Shown here: positions 24,880 through 36,378 of the stretch, piece after piece
Layout: the number at the start of each line of letters is the position of its first letter
Position numbering within the stretch: position 1 is the stretch's first letter
NCBI RefSeq assembly: GCF_052857255.1
Contig: NC_135498.1
Coordinates: forward strand, 111,971,723 to 112,035,722
Source of the DNA: Amblyomma americanum
Lineage: Eukaryota > Arthropoda > Arachnida > Ixodida > Ixodidae
DNA length: 64,000 bases
Direction of reading: 5' to 3'
Translations under genes and position numbers: made by a program
The notes under the pieces: generated by a model
What the model was told of the DNA's origin: nothing
The model's database searches: none
What the model saw: only the letters and a program-made list of their open reading frames with translations

Positions 24880-25450
24880 CAGCTGTCGGGAAAGGAGGCG
24901 CCCAGGGGACAGAAAGGGTGGTGCTTAATCGCACCTGTCCGAGTTTGCGCCGCGCTCACAATGTGCTCACCTGCACCTTCTTTCCCCATGCTGCATTCGT
25001 CGTCTCTTTGTGCTCATTTTCCCCAACTTCGCCCCGCTGCGGCCCGCCTTTGTCACCGGTGTCGTTATAGGCGCGGACAGTGTCAGCAACAGGTGTTTGC
25101 GCCAAGCGCCGCTTGCTTGCAACCGCAGGAAACGGAAGCGGAGGCAGCGATGCGCGACGCCGGTGGATGCAGGAGAAGGATGCTGAACGAGAGTGTACCA
25201 CACTCTCCCTTCCGGTGTGAGGGAAGCTACAAGCAGGACAAGAAAGTGCGGAGAGCGGCATAGGGATGCAGGGAGAGGCTAGGAGGGAGAGAGAAAAGGC
25301 AGCTTAGTGGGGAAAAGCGGGAGACGGCGCGGGAAAAGGACCGCCCAGGAGACGTCGAGGTAATGAGGTGGCCACGGCGTCTCTGCCGCCAATTATTGGC
25401 TTTTTGGCCCGTGTATCAGGGCACGTGTGCTGCCTCCTGCGATGCTCACG
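24880..25450. promoter_or_regulatory. GC/CpG-rich block with dyad motifs, candidate regulatory region
   Basis: About 570 bp clearly richer in G+C than its flanks. It contains a perfect inverted repeat GAGAGTGT-ACC-ACACTCTC (25189-25207), a purine-rich stretch with GAGA runs (about 25270-25300), and a symmetrical double CCAAT, GCCAATTATTGGC (25388-25400). Open frames of 137 and 101 codons overlap on opposite strands but resemble no protein I know, and compositional openness explains them. No TATA box or convincing first exon was found. Confidence 0.3.
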
Positions 25451-28034
25451 CGATTGCACAAAAAAGCGCCTTCTTTAGGTGAAGTAACACGGGTGGATTC
25501 GGCTATTGGGCGAAACAACGGTGTTATGGCCGCGCAGCTGGGCTTTGTTTCGTTGCAAGGAGGGAAATGAGACTCTGTACTCTGGGCTCGAACAGGAGCA
25601 ATGAGCTCGTCCTTAATCACTGCAAGTCCCGGAATGCAGCCCCAGCGGCGGCGAGGCTTAGTTTTGCGGAGCGGCCTTTCTGCCAATTGGAAAACGCAGG
25701 TTCAATACTGATACAGCCGCGCTTATGGGGGTTAGCCATACGATGAACCAAGCGGTCGAGATTAATACAGGGAACAGTATTAGGGTTTCTTAGATTAATA
25801 ATGAAGCTCATCTTTACAGCTGAGTAGCGTCTCTTATGCGATATTGCAATTATGCTGAGGACATAAGATTGCAATGTTGAGTATTATTTTACTCTGTCGT
25901 ACACTTATACAGCACATGGGAAAGCGCTAGCCACGCCTATAAGCGGGCGTTCCTCAGCAACGTGGATGTCACGTGTCGTCTTCCTGCTAGCCGCTCCTAC
26001 CTGGGGGCTCAGATAACAGCACGGGACACTCGCGCCGCTATGTGACGCGCGCTCTTAAGCGTGGCTACCTCTCTCCCCGGCCGCGATGTCCAGGTTTCGT
26101 ATCTGTGTGGCCCCGAAATTCCTTGCGCTGCTGCGGCGACGGGAATGGTGTTCTGAGAAACCTAAAATCTAGTCTATATCGCTCATTAGATCAGGAGGTT
26201 AAACGTAACAGTTAAAAATTAACTAATCAATATTAGATTAACCGGTCTTCCAGTGACCGCCTTCTTACCGGCAATCGGATGCACACTACCGCTGACATTG
26301 ATATGCCAAAGAAAGCGTTATTCTAATTTAAAGACCTTGTATTTAAAAATTACTTATAATCTTAGGTGAAACAACCTTAGGTGAATCAGCCTTAGCTGCC
26401 TCTGTGCCATAAAACCCAACACAACACAACACAATATTAGGTGAAATTAATCTGGAGCCATCTAATACGCCACCTCTCATCGCCCACATGCTGCTTCGGT
26501 GCGTTCAGCACCCCACTGCAGAGCGCTACGCGTCCTCCAGCTTCGAAACAAAAAACAAAAGGAACATATGCCGATGGATAGGTGTTAATAGATCATTTCA
26601 CATTACTGAGCGAGCCTTGAAATCTACGGCCGTTGCACTCCTCACTTATCCCGCTTATTCACTTTTGCAGCGCCTTGCCAAGTCCCTTTCAGCACACTAT
26701 GAACTGCTTCCGATACCACGGAAATATTTTTCTAACTTTGTGCTTCTAAAATATATGTTTTCAAAACTTCGCTGTTGAAATTGGAAGTGTTTTACCAGCC
26801 TCCTTTTGCGTTGCAGCACTTTTCCTCAGGTTTCTCATCGTTCTGCAATCTTTTATTCAAAAAAGCTGCAGCAGTTATTCATTATAGCAAGAGGCTTAAG
26901 AAGATCCCGACAATCGCTAGTTCGCAAATGAGATTCAGTTAAAAGACGTTTTCTGCATGCGCGGTCGCCAGGTGTCCACAGTGCCATTTACACTCGCAGC
27001 GCGCACTCATTCAATAGTTCCGGGCTCTTCTCTGAGCATTTTGCTTTATATTTATCGCTTTGTGCCAGATTCTGGAAGTTCTTTCGAAATAAGCGCCGAA
27101 AGGCAGTCTGTAACGAGAGGTGCGAAATTGTTGGGCCCAAGGCGTACATTGTGCGAGTCGTCTCGGCTGAAAAACACCCGAAGCCTTATCTTTTGAATTA
27201 CGCTAAATACTACAGTAAAACTAAGTGGGGCTTGCATTTTTAAAAATTCGTAGAATTGTCGTCGTCAACGAACGTCTCCTGAGAGAAATTATTATTTGTC
27301 TTGTGCTTGATACTTGTCATTTGTTTATTGTGCACGGACAATTTAATTGCGTGGAAACAGTGGTTGACGGCGACATTATTTCTTTCGTAGTTTCGATTTC
27401 ATTTTTTTTTTCTGCTACGCATTCATTCTCCTATATGAGAAGCAGCAGCCACTACCGATAAAAGGCACCATCATCTCGTCAACTCTCATCTTAATAAAAA
27501 AACCGCCATAGTTAGGGTAAGTATAGCGACTCACTAAATTCATGCTAATTTTACTTATTTGTTTCCTTTTTATTTATTCGTTCATATGCAGTGAAGACAA
27601 CTTGCTGTACCAAACAATCGAGGGATCGGCAGCAATTTCGTGCACTGATCGCTTGCTTCTGGGCAGTGCAGTCGGTTCTCCAGGCAACATCAGTTACGTC
27701 TGACTACAAAAGTGTGATCAATCTGACCTTTGGTATATCCTAAGCTCAAATCTGAGGCGTGATGCCATAACCAACGTTGTTGTTCAGTCCCAAACGGGAG
27801 AGTTGAGGGCAATATTTGTTCGATTACAACTCCTGTCGTGGCCTAATTTGCTCGTACTGTCCTAGCCAGCAACATGAGGCACCATTACGGCATATAAGTT
27901 TCGTGCTAAATCATGCTGCCGATCAGTCTATGCTGTTTCTTCTAGCTTCACGGTTTAAATTAAATACCTGTGGTATGAAAAAACTCTGTAATAATCTCAG
28001 TTCAAACAGCGGCAATCGTGCTCACTGAACCATG
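25451..28034. other. No gene seen
   Basis: No supported gene. A small GC-richer segment at about 25920-26110 contains a 28-codon frame (26086-26172) of no known family. Confidence 0.45.
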
Positions 28035-28310
28035 TACATCATTATTATCATCATCATCATTATCAGCACGCTTAAGCCCACACAGCAAGCTAAAAGCCAC
28101 TCCCACTTATGTAAAATTAACACTTTCCTGCGCCGCCTATGCCCACCTATTATACTCAGGACTTCCTAATCTAATCTACGCACATTAATTTCTGTCGTTT
28201 CCTGTTACGCCTACCTTCTCTTGCAGTTCACTCCTTTGCAGTTAGGAACCATTGGTTAGCTTTTATCTCCGTTACATGTCTTTTACATCTCCTTCGCTTG
28301 CAGTGGCTAT
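28035..28310 (-). mobile_element. RTE-type LINE 3' fragment, second copy
   Basis: The + strand opens with a CAT/TCATCATCAT simple run (about 28035-28065), then ACGCTTAAGCCCAC and CTAATCTAATCTACGCAC. It continues with the TTACGCCTACCTTCTCTTGCAG segment, which aligns by eye with CTACGCTTGCCTTCTCTTGGAG in the 14.3 kb copy. It is in the same minus orientation and more decayed. Confidence 0.55.
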
Positions 28311-31079
28311 AAAAAATAAATTAACTTAATGTAGAACAATACACAGTCATCTTTTAAATCCACCTGGTCTTGTATTTTATTTTCTGGGTTCTGCAGTGAA
28401 ACTTTGCAGTCGTCATGTGTCATCGTCAATTCACGAGCAGGTATAGTTTCCACAAGCGGTTTGACGAAACACAAGCTATCTAGTCTATGCATATCGCGGC
28501 TTATACGGAGGTCAAATATTTTTCGCACAGCGCGAAGAGCTGTGTGCTTGTATTCAGGGAAACTGGAAGTCATATCCAAGCCTTCACGCCATAGAAACGC
28601 TTCCTCTGCCCGTAAGTTCCTTTACCGACCCTTCACGTCTAAAAAAACTAAAAAAGAAGAAAGCACAGGCAAACGAACAACGGGGGTAGTGTGCGCGCCT
28701 TCATAAGCACCATGTTAAAGTTTCACTCAACCGTAGAAGCATTTTCGCTTTTAGCCAAAATGTTAGTTTTTCCTTTAGGTCTAGGCTCCATCAAAAAAGA
28801 AACACAACAAAAAAATTCCACAAAGACAGATGCTTACGCACAGTTTGCCTAGGATGCTGAGTATATTATTTCCGTTTGGATTCGCAGAACGTGGTCAACC
28901 CTCCCTGGCAACGGGAAAGTATTTGGTGAATGTTCCCGCGACATTAAGTAAGCTTACGTTAAGAAGAGAACCATGCACAAAAACTGGTTGCGCGCACCAG
29001 ACATCTCGGATGGCACCTAATAAGAGAAGAATTTTTCAGTGCGCGAGGCAAAGGCTGCGTGCCGCTGGAATTACACCGGCGGCATGCCTGGCTGAACATC
29101 AAGACCTCAATTTCGAAATAACCGCTATAACGCTGTATAATAGCGGTGTCCATGGGTCAGCTTCACAAAAAAAGAAAAAAAGAAATGCGGCATTCAGCCC
29201 CTTCCAAAAACACTGATGCACTTTACTTGATGAAAAAAGAAGCTACTTTTTGGTCGGACTGAAGCAATATTTTAGCAAGAAAACATTGCTTTTGCCGCCA
29301 TGATTAAAACGCTGTTAGGATAGAATATGGACGATATCGTAATTAGTAAATAAGAAGTGTCAGGAACGGCACACGAACTAGCGGACTAACAGGGACACAA
29401 CGCTTGCCTCCAATGCATAATTTACTGAAAGCAGTGAGATATTTCTAGAAAAGCCTGTGGTTTCAGGGTGCAATTATGGCACGCTTGAAAAGACAAAAAC
29501 TAGAAAAATGAAAACTACAGTGGGAGCATAAATTAAGGATGCATAGTTGCACTTGCGCATTGATGTGCGTGTTCCGAAAAATGATGATTCTTCTGGGCCT
29601 GATTCAAAATACACAGTTGTTTTTGACACAGATATATTAACGGTTGTCTGACACACGTAGCACGCAGTGACGATATATCCGCAACCTTCACTATTGCTAA
29701 GGTGGTTTGATCTCTGTCAACGCTGATTAAGGACCAATCTGCATGTACAGGTGCATCAGAAATACATCGGGCGTACAGGACGATGCTGAAGCAACCTACT
29801 GCTAGGTTACTATACAAAAATATGCAAACTAATGCATCTAGGTACCTCGCGGTGTATTCCAAGAAATGCAGACGTTATTCAATATTTGAAAATTGCACCA
29901 CAAACGTAAGGAACCCGTATAAAACCACGAGATAAATAGTCAGATATCGTGAATCTGTGCCACGTGGTGTCAGACAACCGTCAGTAAATGTGCGCAAAAA
30001 AAGAATTGACGATTTTGAATTAGGCACGGAAGATTAATCGTCGTGGCGCGACGGTTTCATGAACATGGAGGCGGGAGCGAATCTTTTAACCTGCGGAAGG
30101 GAATAGGAGGCGACGAGCGAAGCATGTCTGTGGACGCGATACTTTGCTCAAAACATACAAAGGCGACGCAGTAAGGTTACGCCTTTTTTCATTTTAACTT
30201 GAGTTTAATCATACTTTAAATAGTGTTAAGCCCTTGGGCAGAAGGCACCTGTTGAGTAAACACTGCACGAAGAAATTAGCTAAGCTCATAACTCACTATC
30301 TACGGTTGTCGAAGCTACATGCCTCACACAGAAAAAAAAGTGAAACCATACATTCGCGTGGGCTAATGTATAGGCTACTGTTTTGCTGCTGCTCCTAGTG
30401 CAGTCACTGCATAGTGCACCCATGATGGATGCGTTGACGCTCTAATGAGGGGTGCCCACTATGCCCGCTATGGCACAGACAGAAACTTGATCTCGGCTTT
30501 GAGCCCGAGCCGCCGACTCGATATCATTAGCCTTGGCGACGCCCGTGACACACGACGGGAATCACCACGCGTGCCTCCTGTGCCGAACTGACTGCCGAAC
30601 TGGCTGCAGGCAAACCACCGTATATATTCCGACTGGCGGCCGGTGAACACGCAGTGATGGAAATGCACGATTACGGACAACAGATGCATGTGCTACGTGC
30701 TCTGGCCATTGCGCTTTACTCAGTCAATAAGAGAGCAGCGTGGAACGGAGTCGTTCATCTTCATATGCAAATGCGAACGGAATACGAGACCAGGAATCTG
30801 AGCTTGTTTGTGTGTAGTGCATCTTCTGTGCATCCACTTTGCAGAATCATTGTGCATCCTTTAAACCGAATATGCTAGAAAAAAATAAGGGGTAATTTAT
30901 TTTCTCTTTCTGAGTGGCATTGCTGCTGAATCTACAAATTAGTTCTGTAAAACACATTCATATGACTGCCTAAAGCATAATAGTGCACTACAGCAGACAA
31001 CAGCGAGGAACAATTAGAATGCATGCAGTAATGAACGCCTTTGGAGAGCAATGGACTTTCACCTTTTCTAACGGTTTAA
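28311..31079. other. No gene seen
   Basis: No supported gene. At about 29375-29480 GGGACACAACGCTTGCC is followed by AATTTACTGAAAGCAG, which resembles the ends of the inverted-repeat elements further right. It may be a fragment of a related retroelement. Confidence 0.4.
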
Positions 31080-31225
31080 ACAGCTGGAAAGCCTAGCGGC
31101 TGGCCAGCCCACCTTTACCTATTACAAACAGCGGATGGTGCAACAAAGTGTAAGGATTTGGCCTCAGCACCTTCAGCATGGAGACTGGGTTTGTGATTAT
31201 GGACCATCATTCATTCATTCATTAT
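31080..31225 (+). repeat. Possible retroelement tail ending in (ATTC)n
   Basis: A segment ending in GGAGACTGGGTTTGTGATTATGGACC passes straight into CATTCATTCATTCATT. A short tetranucleotide run at a 3' end is typical of CR1/L2-like LINE or SINE tails. No coding remnant is visible, so the family is uncertain. Confidence 0.3.
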
Positions 31226-31654
31226 ACTTAGGAATGTGTCTATCCTAAAATGTGCAAAGAGACAGGAAGCTTACCAGGCTTTGAAAAGTTTCTGGTCTGC
31301 TTTTAGCATTTACTGCACTGCAGCAAAGGAATCATTGCATAAGATTGGATAAAGAACGAAAAAAGAACGAGCACAAATTATGAGACTCCCACCGAACTGC
31401 GCCCATTGCACAAATGCATAATACATGAAATGAGCACGCAAGTACGGCGTTTTATAGTCACTCGTTTCTTCTTAAAAATTACAGTGCTTTAAGATAATCG
31501 ACATATTCGGACATGCGCAACACTGCAGTCTGTTAATCAGTAGATGTCACTGCTGTCTGTAACGCTCAGTATAGCCATCATTGACGTAAAGAATACAAAA
31601 TAACGGAAAGTTGAGTTACTCGGCAGTACGGCAGTATTTCGTTCTAGGGGTAGA

Positions 31655-32452
31655 AGCCCAAAAGGAGCCGGGTCAACAGAAGAGAATAAATGGACAGGAC
31701 GAGCACAGCTTATCAACAGAAAATTTTATTGACACAACGAAAATTTATATAGCCTCACGAAGTAACACTTGATAAGAGGCAGGAGTGAAACAATAAAACA
31801 CCAAAGGACTGACAAACACAAACAAGCAAAAAGCCTTGTAGCCTTCGACGCATGCTATCCAAATGTCTTATTTCTTCTTGTCTTAGTGCGATAGATGCTT
31901 CGTGAAGTCAGTGGTGTAAATTTCTATATGTGGAAAAAGTAAATGATTTCTCTTCCCACTGGACTTGGATGTCGGGACAGGATGGTCGCATTTTGAAACC
32001 GGGGCGAACAACCTTTGAAACTTCTGCAATGGGCTACTGGTTGAAAATAATCACAGCCGGGTAAGGAATCGGAGGGAACCCAGTAGCCTATTGTAAGAGC
32101 TTTAAAGGCTGTTCGCCCTGGTTTAAAAAGAAGACAATACTATCCCGACATCGAAGTCCAGTGGGAAGAGAAATCGTTTACTTTTTCCACATACAAATAG
32201 TAACAACATTTGCACCATCAAGCTGTCTATCGCGCTAAGACAAGAAGAAATAAAATATTTGGACAACATATGAAGAAGGCTTTTCGCCTGTTTGTTGTTT
32301 TTCTTTCTCATTTCGAAGGTGTTATATTTTTATAAAGGCTTTCCTTTGTGAGCGTATATAAATTTTCCTTTTGTCAACAAATTCTTCAGCTGCGACACAA
32401 TGCTCGCCCGGTCCATTTATTACCTTCTGTTTTCCGTCTGTTCCTTTTACGC
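31655..32452. mobile_element. Large inverted-repeat element, Penelope-like terminal repeats suspected
   Basis: The left arm (31655-32040) and right arm (32080-32452) are reverse complements over about 380 bp with moderate divergence, around a spacer of about 39 bp. The best block is CAAGAAGAAATAA plus TCCAGTGGGAAGAGAAATC and TACTTTTTCCACATA in both arms. Each arm carries TATATAAA (31744-31751 on minus, 32355-32362 on plus) followed by AATTTTC and a GCTCG.CC.GTCCATTTATT block, so both point outward. Each arm also encodes, in one frame, a shared tail PDI-VQWEEKSFTFSTY, which may be the end of an old ORF. Terminal repeats in inverted orientation are known for Penelope-like elements; no reverse transcriptase or GIY-YIG domain is present, so the family is inferred. 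Foldback DNA element is the main alternative. Confidence 0.65.
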
Positions 32453-33273
32453 TTATGCCCCTCGAAAAGAATACTACAAACCGTATTAGACACTTATTCT
32501 GAGCGTTTATAGCGTTTAAAATGCTACTTAGAAAACGGCTTTCAGAAACTTTTATAATCGACATAATCGAACTTTTCTTAGTTCCAAAACCTCAAAAGAA
32601 ATTCCTCGCCAACTTCACCTGATGGATTACTCAGGTTCTTTCCTGTCTCTGTAGATGGCAGCACTTGTGACTAGCATCCACATAGCATCACAGCCTGACT
32701 CGTAGTACATGGTGTTCAGCCGTCCCAGAAAAACCACCGGAACTAGCTAGTGGTCAAACGTTCATGACTGAGTGCGCGCCTTCGTTGGACGCCTTCCGAA
32801 AGAAGCTAACTTCGGAGGGGCGCGAAAGGAAAGACGTTCCTTTGACAGCCAAAGATTAATTAGTCGATATCTCGCATGCGTCGCGTGGTCTTCCATTAGC
32901 AGTGGTTGCTGAGAGCACGTGCTGGCAATGATAGGCTCAAGACAGAGTCATTAAATCGGGACGCCGAAAGTTCCACTCCCGGCTTTGCCAGCTGCGCTTT
33001 TTTTTTCTCACTGCATCACCAGCCGCTTTCTGTGCGACCTTTGGAGATCCTGTATAGCGACTACTGGTTTGATCGAAGTCTCGCAAACGCCTCCTGTGCA
33101 AGCATCGTGGCCAAGAATTCAAGTACTGCCATAGTTTGCTGCAGGATATGGGCAATATTTACTGAAAGTACTTTATAGCAGGCGTTTTAACGTGACAGCA
33201 TTAAAAGCCCCGACCTCTATAAAATCTGGCGTTGACGTTGTCGGCGTTGTAAGTGAAAAATCACGAGCATGTC
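32453..33273. other. No gene seen
   Basis: No supported gene. A CTCF-like motif lies at 32648-32663. Confidence 0.5.
32648..32663 (+). promoter_or_regulatory. CTCF-like motif
   Basis: TCTGTAGATGGCAGCA matches 14 of 16 positions of CCASYAGRKGGCRSYV by hand count and keeps the AGATGGCAGC core. Confidence 0.2.
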
Positions 33274-33432
33274 ATCTTAAGGTATGAAACAGCGCAACTA
33301 ACACGGAGGACCAGAAAAAGAAGAAACATGGACACGCTCAGACTTACAACTGCCTGTTTAATTCGGAAAACCACATATCTTTCTTCTTTTTCTTGTTCTC
33401 CGTGTTAGTTGCGCTGTTTCGTACCTTAAGAT
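33274..33432. mobile_element. Foldback element with 53-bp arms
   Basis: Arms at 33274-33326 and 33380-33432 are reverse complements at about 50 of 53 positions, around a 53-bp loop. The arm begins ATCTTAAGGTA and contains CAGCGCAACTAACACGGAG. The loop has GGACACGCTCAGACTTACAAC, an arrangement like that near the ends of the 31.65 kb inverted repeat. It is too short to encode anything and is probably a head-to-head pair of retroelement ends or a MITE. Confidence 0.7.
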
Positions 33433-33800
33433 GCAATACCAACTCGCCCACTTTTCTGTGTTGGTACGAGCATGTCGCTGGCAGGTGCTGCCCAAACTCG
33501 CCCACTTTGCTGTGTTAGTACGAGCATGTCGCTGGCAGGTGCTGCCCAGAGAGCAACCTAGGAGGCAGGTGGGCCCCTGGGTCACGTGTCCTTGCGGTGT
33601 CATCACAACCTGCCCACCGGATGGTTAGCAAACTGTCCACCGTGGCATGTGGCAGTTAAATTAATCATTCATTAGCCGCTCGGGAAGAGGAACATGGGTC
33701 GCGCAAGGGCAACCGCTGGGAGCACCTGCCATCGCAGGGCAGTGGCGTATCGCTTAACAGCTGCACCACAGCGCCAGGGCTGGTGCGAGGACTCTCAGTG
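33433..33800 (-). mobile_element. SINE-like element, second tRNA-like family
   Basis: On the minus strand it starts near 33790 with TGGTGCAGCTGTTAAGCG, an A-box-like tRNA head. It continues through GCGATGGCAGGTGCTCCCAG and GGTTGTGATGACACCGCAAGG, and ends in a duplicated 54-bp unit. I believe this is a recurrent tick repeat but cannot name it. The open frame of 82 codons across it is incidental. Confidence 0.45.
33441..33548. repeat. 54-bp tandem duplication
   Basis: Two adjacent 54-bp units starting AACTCGCCCACTTT and ending GCAGGTGCTGCCCA differ at two positions. They form the 3' part of the minus-strand SINE-like element. Confidence 0.9.
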
Positions 33801-36362
33801 ATCTATGAATGTAAAGAAAAAGAATGACCTCCTGCATATATGGCAATTGACCCATTACGCTATCAGGACATACCCGTAAGGCGAAGCTTAAGTGTGTCTC
33901 CAATTTTTTTTTTTTACCCTGGCTATGCAAGCGAAAGCCGGTTCTGATGTATCTATCCATGAAGCTAACTCACTGAGGTGCACCTCTCAAAGAGAGTCTT
34001 CTTCGAGCATTCTAGCCATTTTCAGCACGTGCTGCAGTTTTAGAGTGACGCTAAGTCTTTAAGCCACTTTTGCGTAGTCTCACAGAAACCTCTGGGTTTT
34101 AAAGCGGCGGTTTTACGGTTTCAGTAAGGCATTGTGATACTGAATAAATAGGCATCTTTTTGGCGCTATTTGAAATTATTGCTAGACATTGTAATTTTAC
34201 AGCGTTAACAGTTACTGGCTCTCCACCTGGTTCTGCGGCTTCGTTGCCGTTGTCTCCGCACCGAAAAACCAATAAATGAATAATACATTGTTCGCTTCTT
34301 CCGCCCAGCTAAACTTCGCGTTAACATTCGCATTACTCACTCAAAACCATCCTCTGAATGGTTTTTATTGCATTTTATGTTTATTGTTAAGCCTCAGAAG
34401 ACATAATACTGCTGCAGAGAGAGCCGGTATTGCTATTCCTTGTTCAGAGAACACGGCGTCGAGGGAGTTTCCAGCCAACACGCGCTCTTGCAACCATCCA
34501 GCCTCTGTTTCTTTCCGGATACCAGCGGCGCAAGACCGGAAGCACACGCGATGTGCACGTGAAAGATCTTGTAAGGCGCTGCTGCCGTAGGTAGAGAGTA
34601 AAGCTATACATACTCGTATTCACCAAGTTCGCTCTCAAGCGCCGGACTCTCTCCAGCAAGACGCTTTCAAACTGTCTTTAGAACGCAGATAGCAATGTCA
34701 GGATTCAAGAGCGTTCAATGATATGCGCGTATGGCTCTCTCTCTCTTGAAGAGCTTCGATCCCCTTTCACCCGCAAACTCCTCCTCCTCCTCCGAGTGAT
34801 CGATGTAAAAGCGAGACGGAGATGATACCCACGGAATTGGCCAGCACCAGCTTGGGCGGTAGTCCCTTCCTGTCCTATAGAAACGTGTTGCTGCACTGCC
34901 GTCTCTGCCTAGTCTCGGTGGTAGGTGATTGCAGATTAGCGTGCAGCGTTGGTGGCAACTACAAACAGGCCACGGGCCGTTCACGCGCAGGTCCATCGCT
35001 CAGCGGAAGCCCTGTGGGGTTCATCCATCTACCGCAGGGCCTGCAGGGAAATATGGCGATAGGAGGAACGGCACAGGTTCAGAACAAAGCAGGTGTCATA
35101 CACCGTCATCACTATGTTGCAGGCAAAAAAAACCGCGCAGTTGTGTATCAAACCAACATCCACACTCTTGTCTACATCCGCCAAACGAAGACACGTGCAC
35201 TGCTCTGGTCACGTGCAGCGTGACAGATTCGTGCCACTTCTTTACACTGTCTTGCACGCCCACGGCTCGCTACTATAAAATGGGCAGGTACGCGCTATCT
35301 CGCCGAGTATTGCTACTCGCGCTGTCCGTGATCGAGCCGGCTCTGGGGAGCCTCTCGAAGCGAAGAACAATCTTCGTTGCCTGAAAGAAGGGCTAAGGCT
35401 CTCGGTACTTGTTTGTTTATTTCTGCCGTTATTCCCATATCTTGTAATGAATTGACACGCCAAGCGGCGCATCGCTTAATAACGAATAACGAAAGGCGGA
35501 GGGAGGTTCTGGGAGATACAGGTCGACCGCTCCTTCGAACACTGGTCCATCGACGCCGTCTTTTAGCCTGCATTTTTCTTCTTCATGCGCTATTCAGCCG
35601 ATACAACCCCTGCCGAGCACCGTTACTGTGTAGGAGCCTGGAGCGCTCGTGTTCGTTCCAGGCTAAACATCATTGCCGTCACTGTGAGGGATCTGCGTGG
35701 GAAACAAATGGTGTTGCAGCCGCTGCTTTACCTGCTTGAGCATGTGTCCTCTTTCCGCGGCGGACAAGCCATCGGCGTTGTGGGCGACCAGCGCTGAAGC
35801 TTGAGATATACGCACAAGAATAGTGCGAGCGGTGCGGAAATGTGAACGAGTAGATGGCTATAGAAAATCGGTGATCCATATTCTACTTCAACAGGAGAAA
35901 CCCATCGAAAAGATGGGAACTCGACCTCGTCTTTTATTCAAACTATGTTTGGCAAGTTAGCAGTTTTCACCAAAATTTAGCGACGTTCTTGCCTTGTGGC
36001 AAGCTGCAGCGCTGTCTTGTACGCAGGACGTCTGTTGTTCGATGCTCGTTACTCTGACGCAGACTGTTCGTCCACAGTAAAACAGTACATAATAAAAAGT
36101 GCAGTGCATATTTGAAGCTGCGCGGTAGATATGCTGTGTGCTTTAACAGTTTTCATCACATTCAGTAAGACTTGCGACACCGACGTCCTTAGAATGAGTT
36201 TCGACTCGAAGCATATTGTTCGAAACAGTGACACTTCTGCTATGATAGTGAAGAAACTGGGAACGATAGTGAATTAGAGTTAAGTATAAATGCGTCGTTT
36301 ATGCAGCTTGTCACAATATATAATTTCATTCTAGACGCCTCAACAATTAGGCCTCCATCCGC

Positions 36363-36378
36363 TGGCGCCATCTGTTGG
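36363..36378 (-). promoter_or_regulatory. CTCF-like motif, best match in the window
   Basis: On the minus strand CCAACAGATGGCGCCA matches 15 of 16 positions of CCASYAGRKGGCRSYV. The AGATGGCGCC core also fits the form known from insects. Confidence 0.35.

Noticed and set aside
28558..28611. 54-nt phase-0 candidate exon ending at GTAAGT
   Set aside because: Signals are fair but 18 codons give no usable evidence of coding.
34822..35797. Overlapping 133-, 151- and 120-codon frames with a TATAAAA at 35274
   Set aside because: No initiator at suitable spacing, no consistent frame and no known protein; left as unresolved GC-rich DNA.
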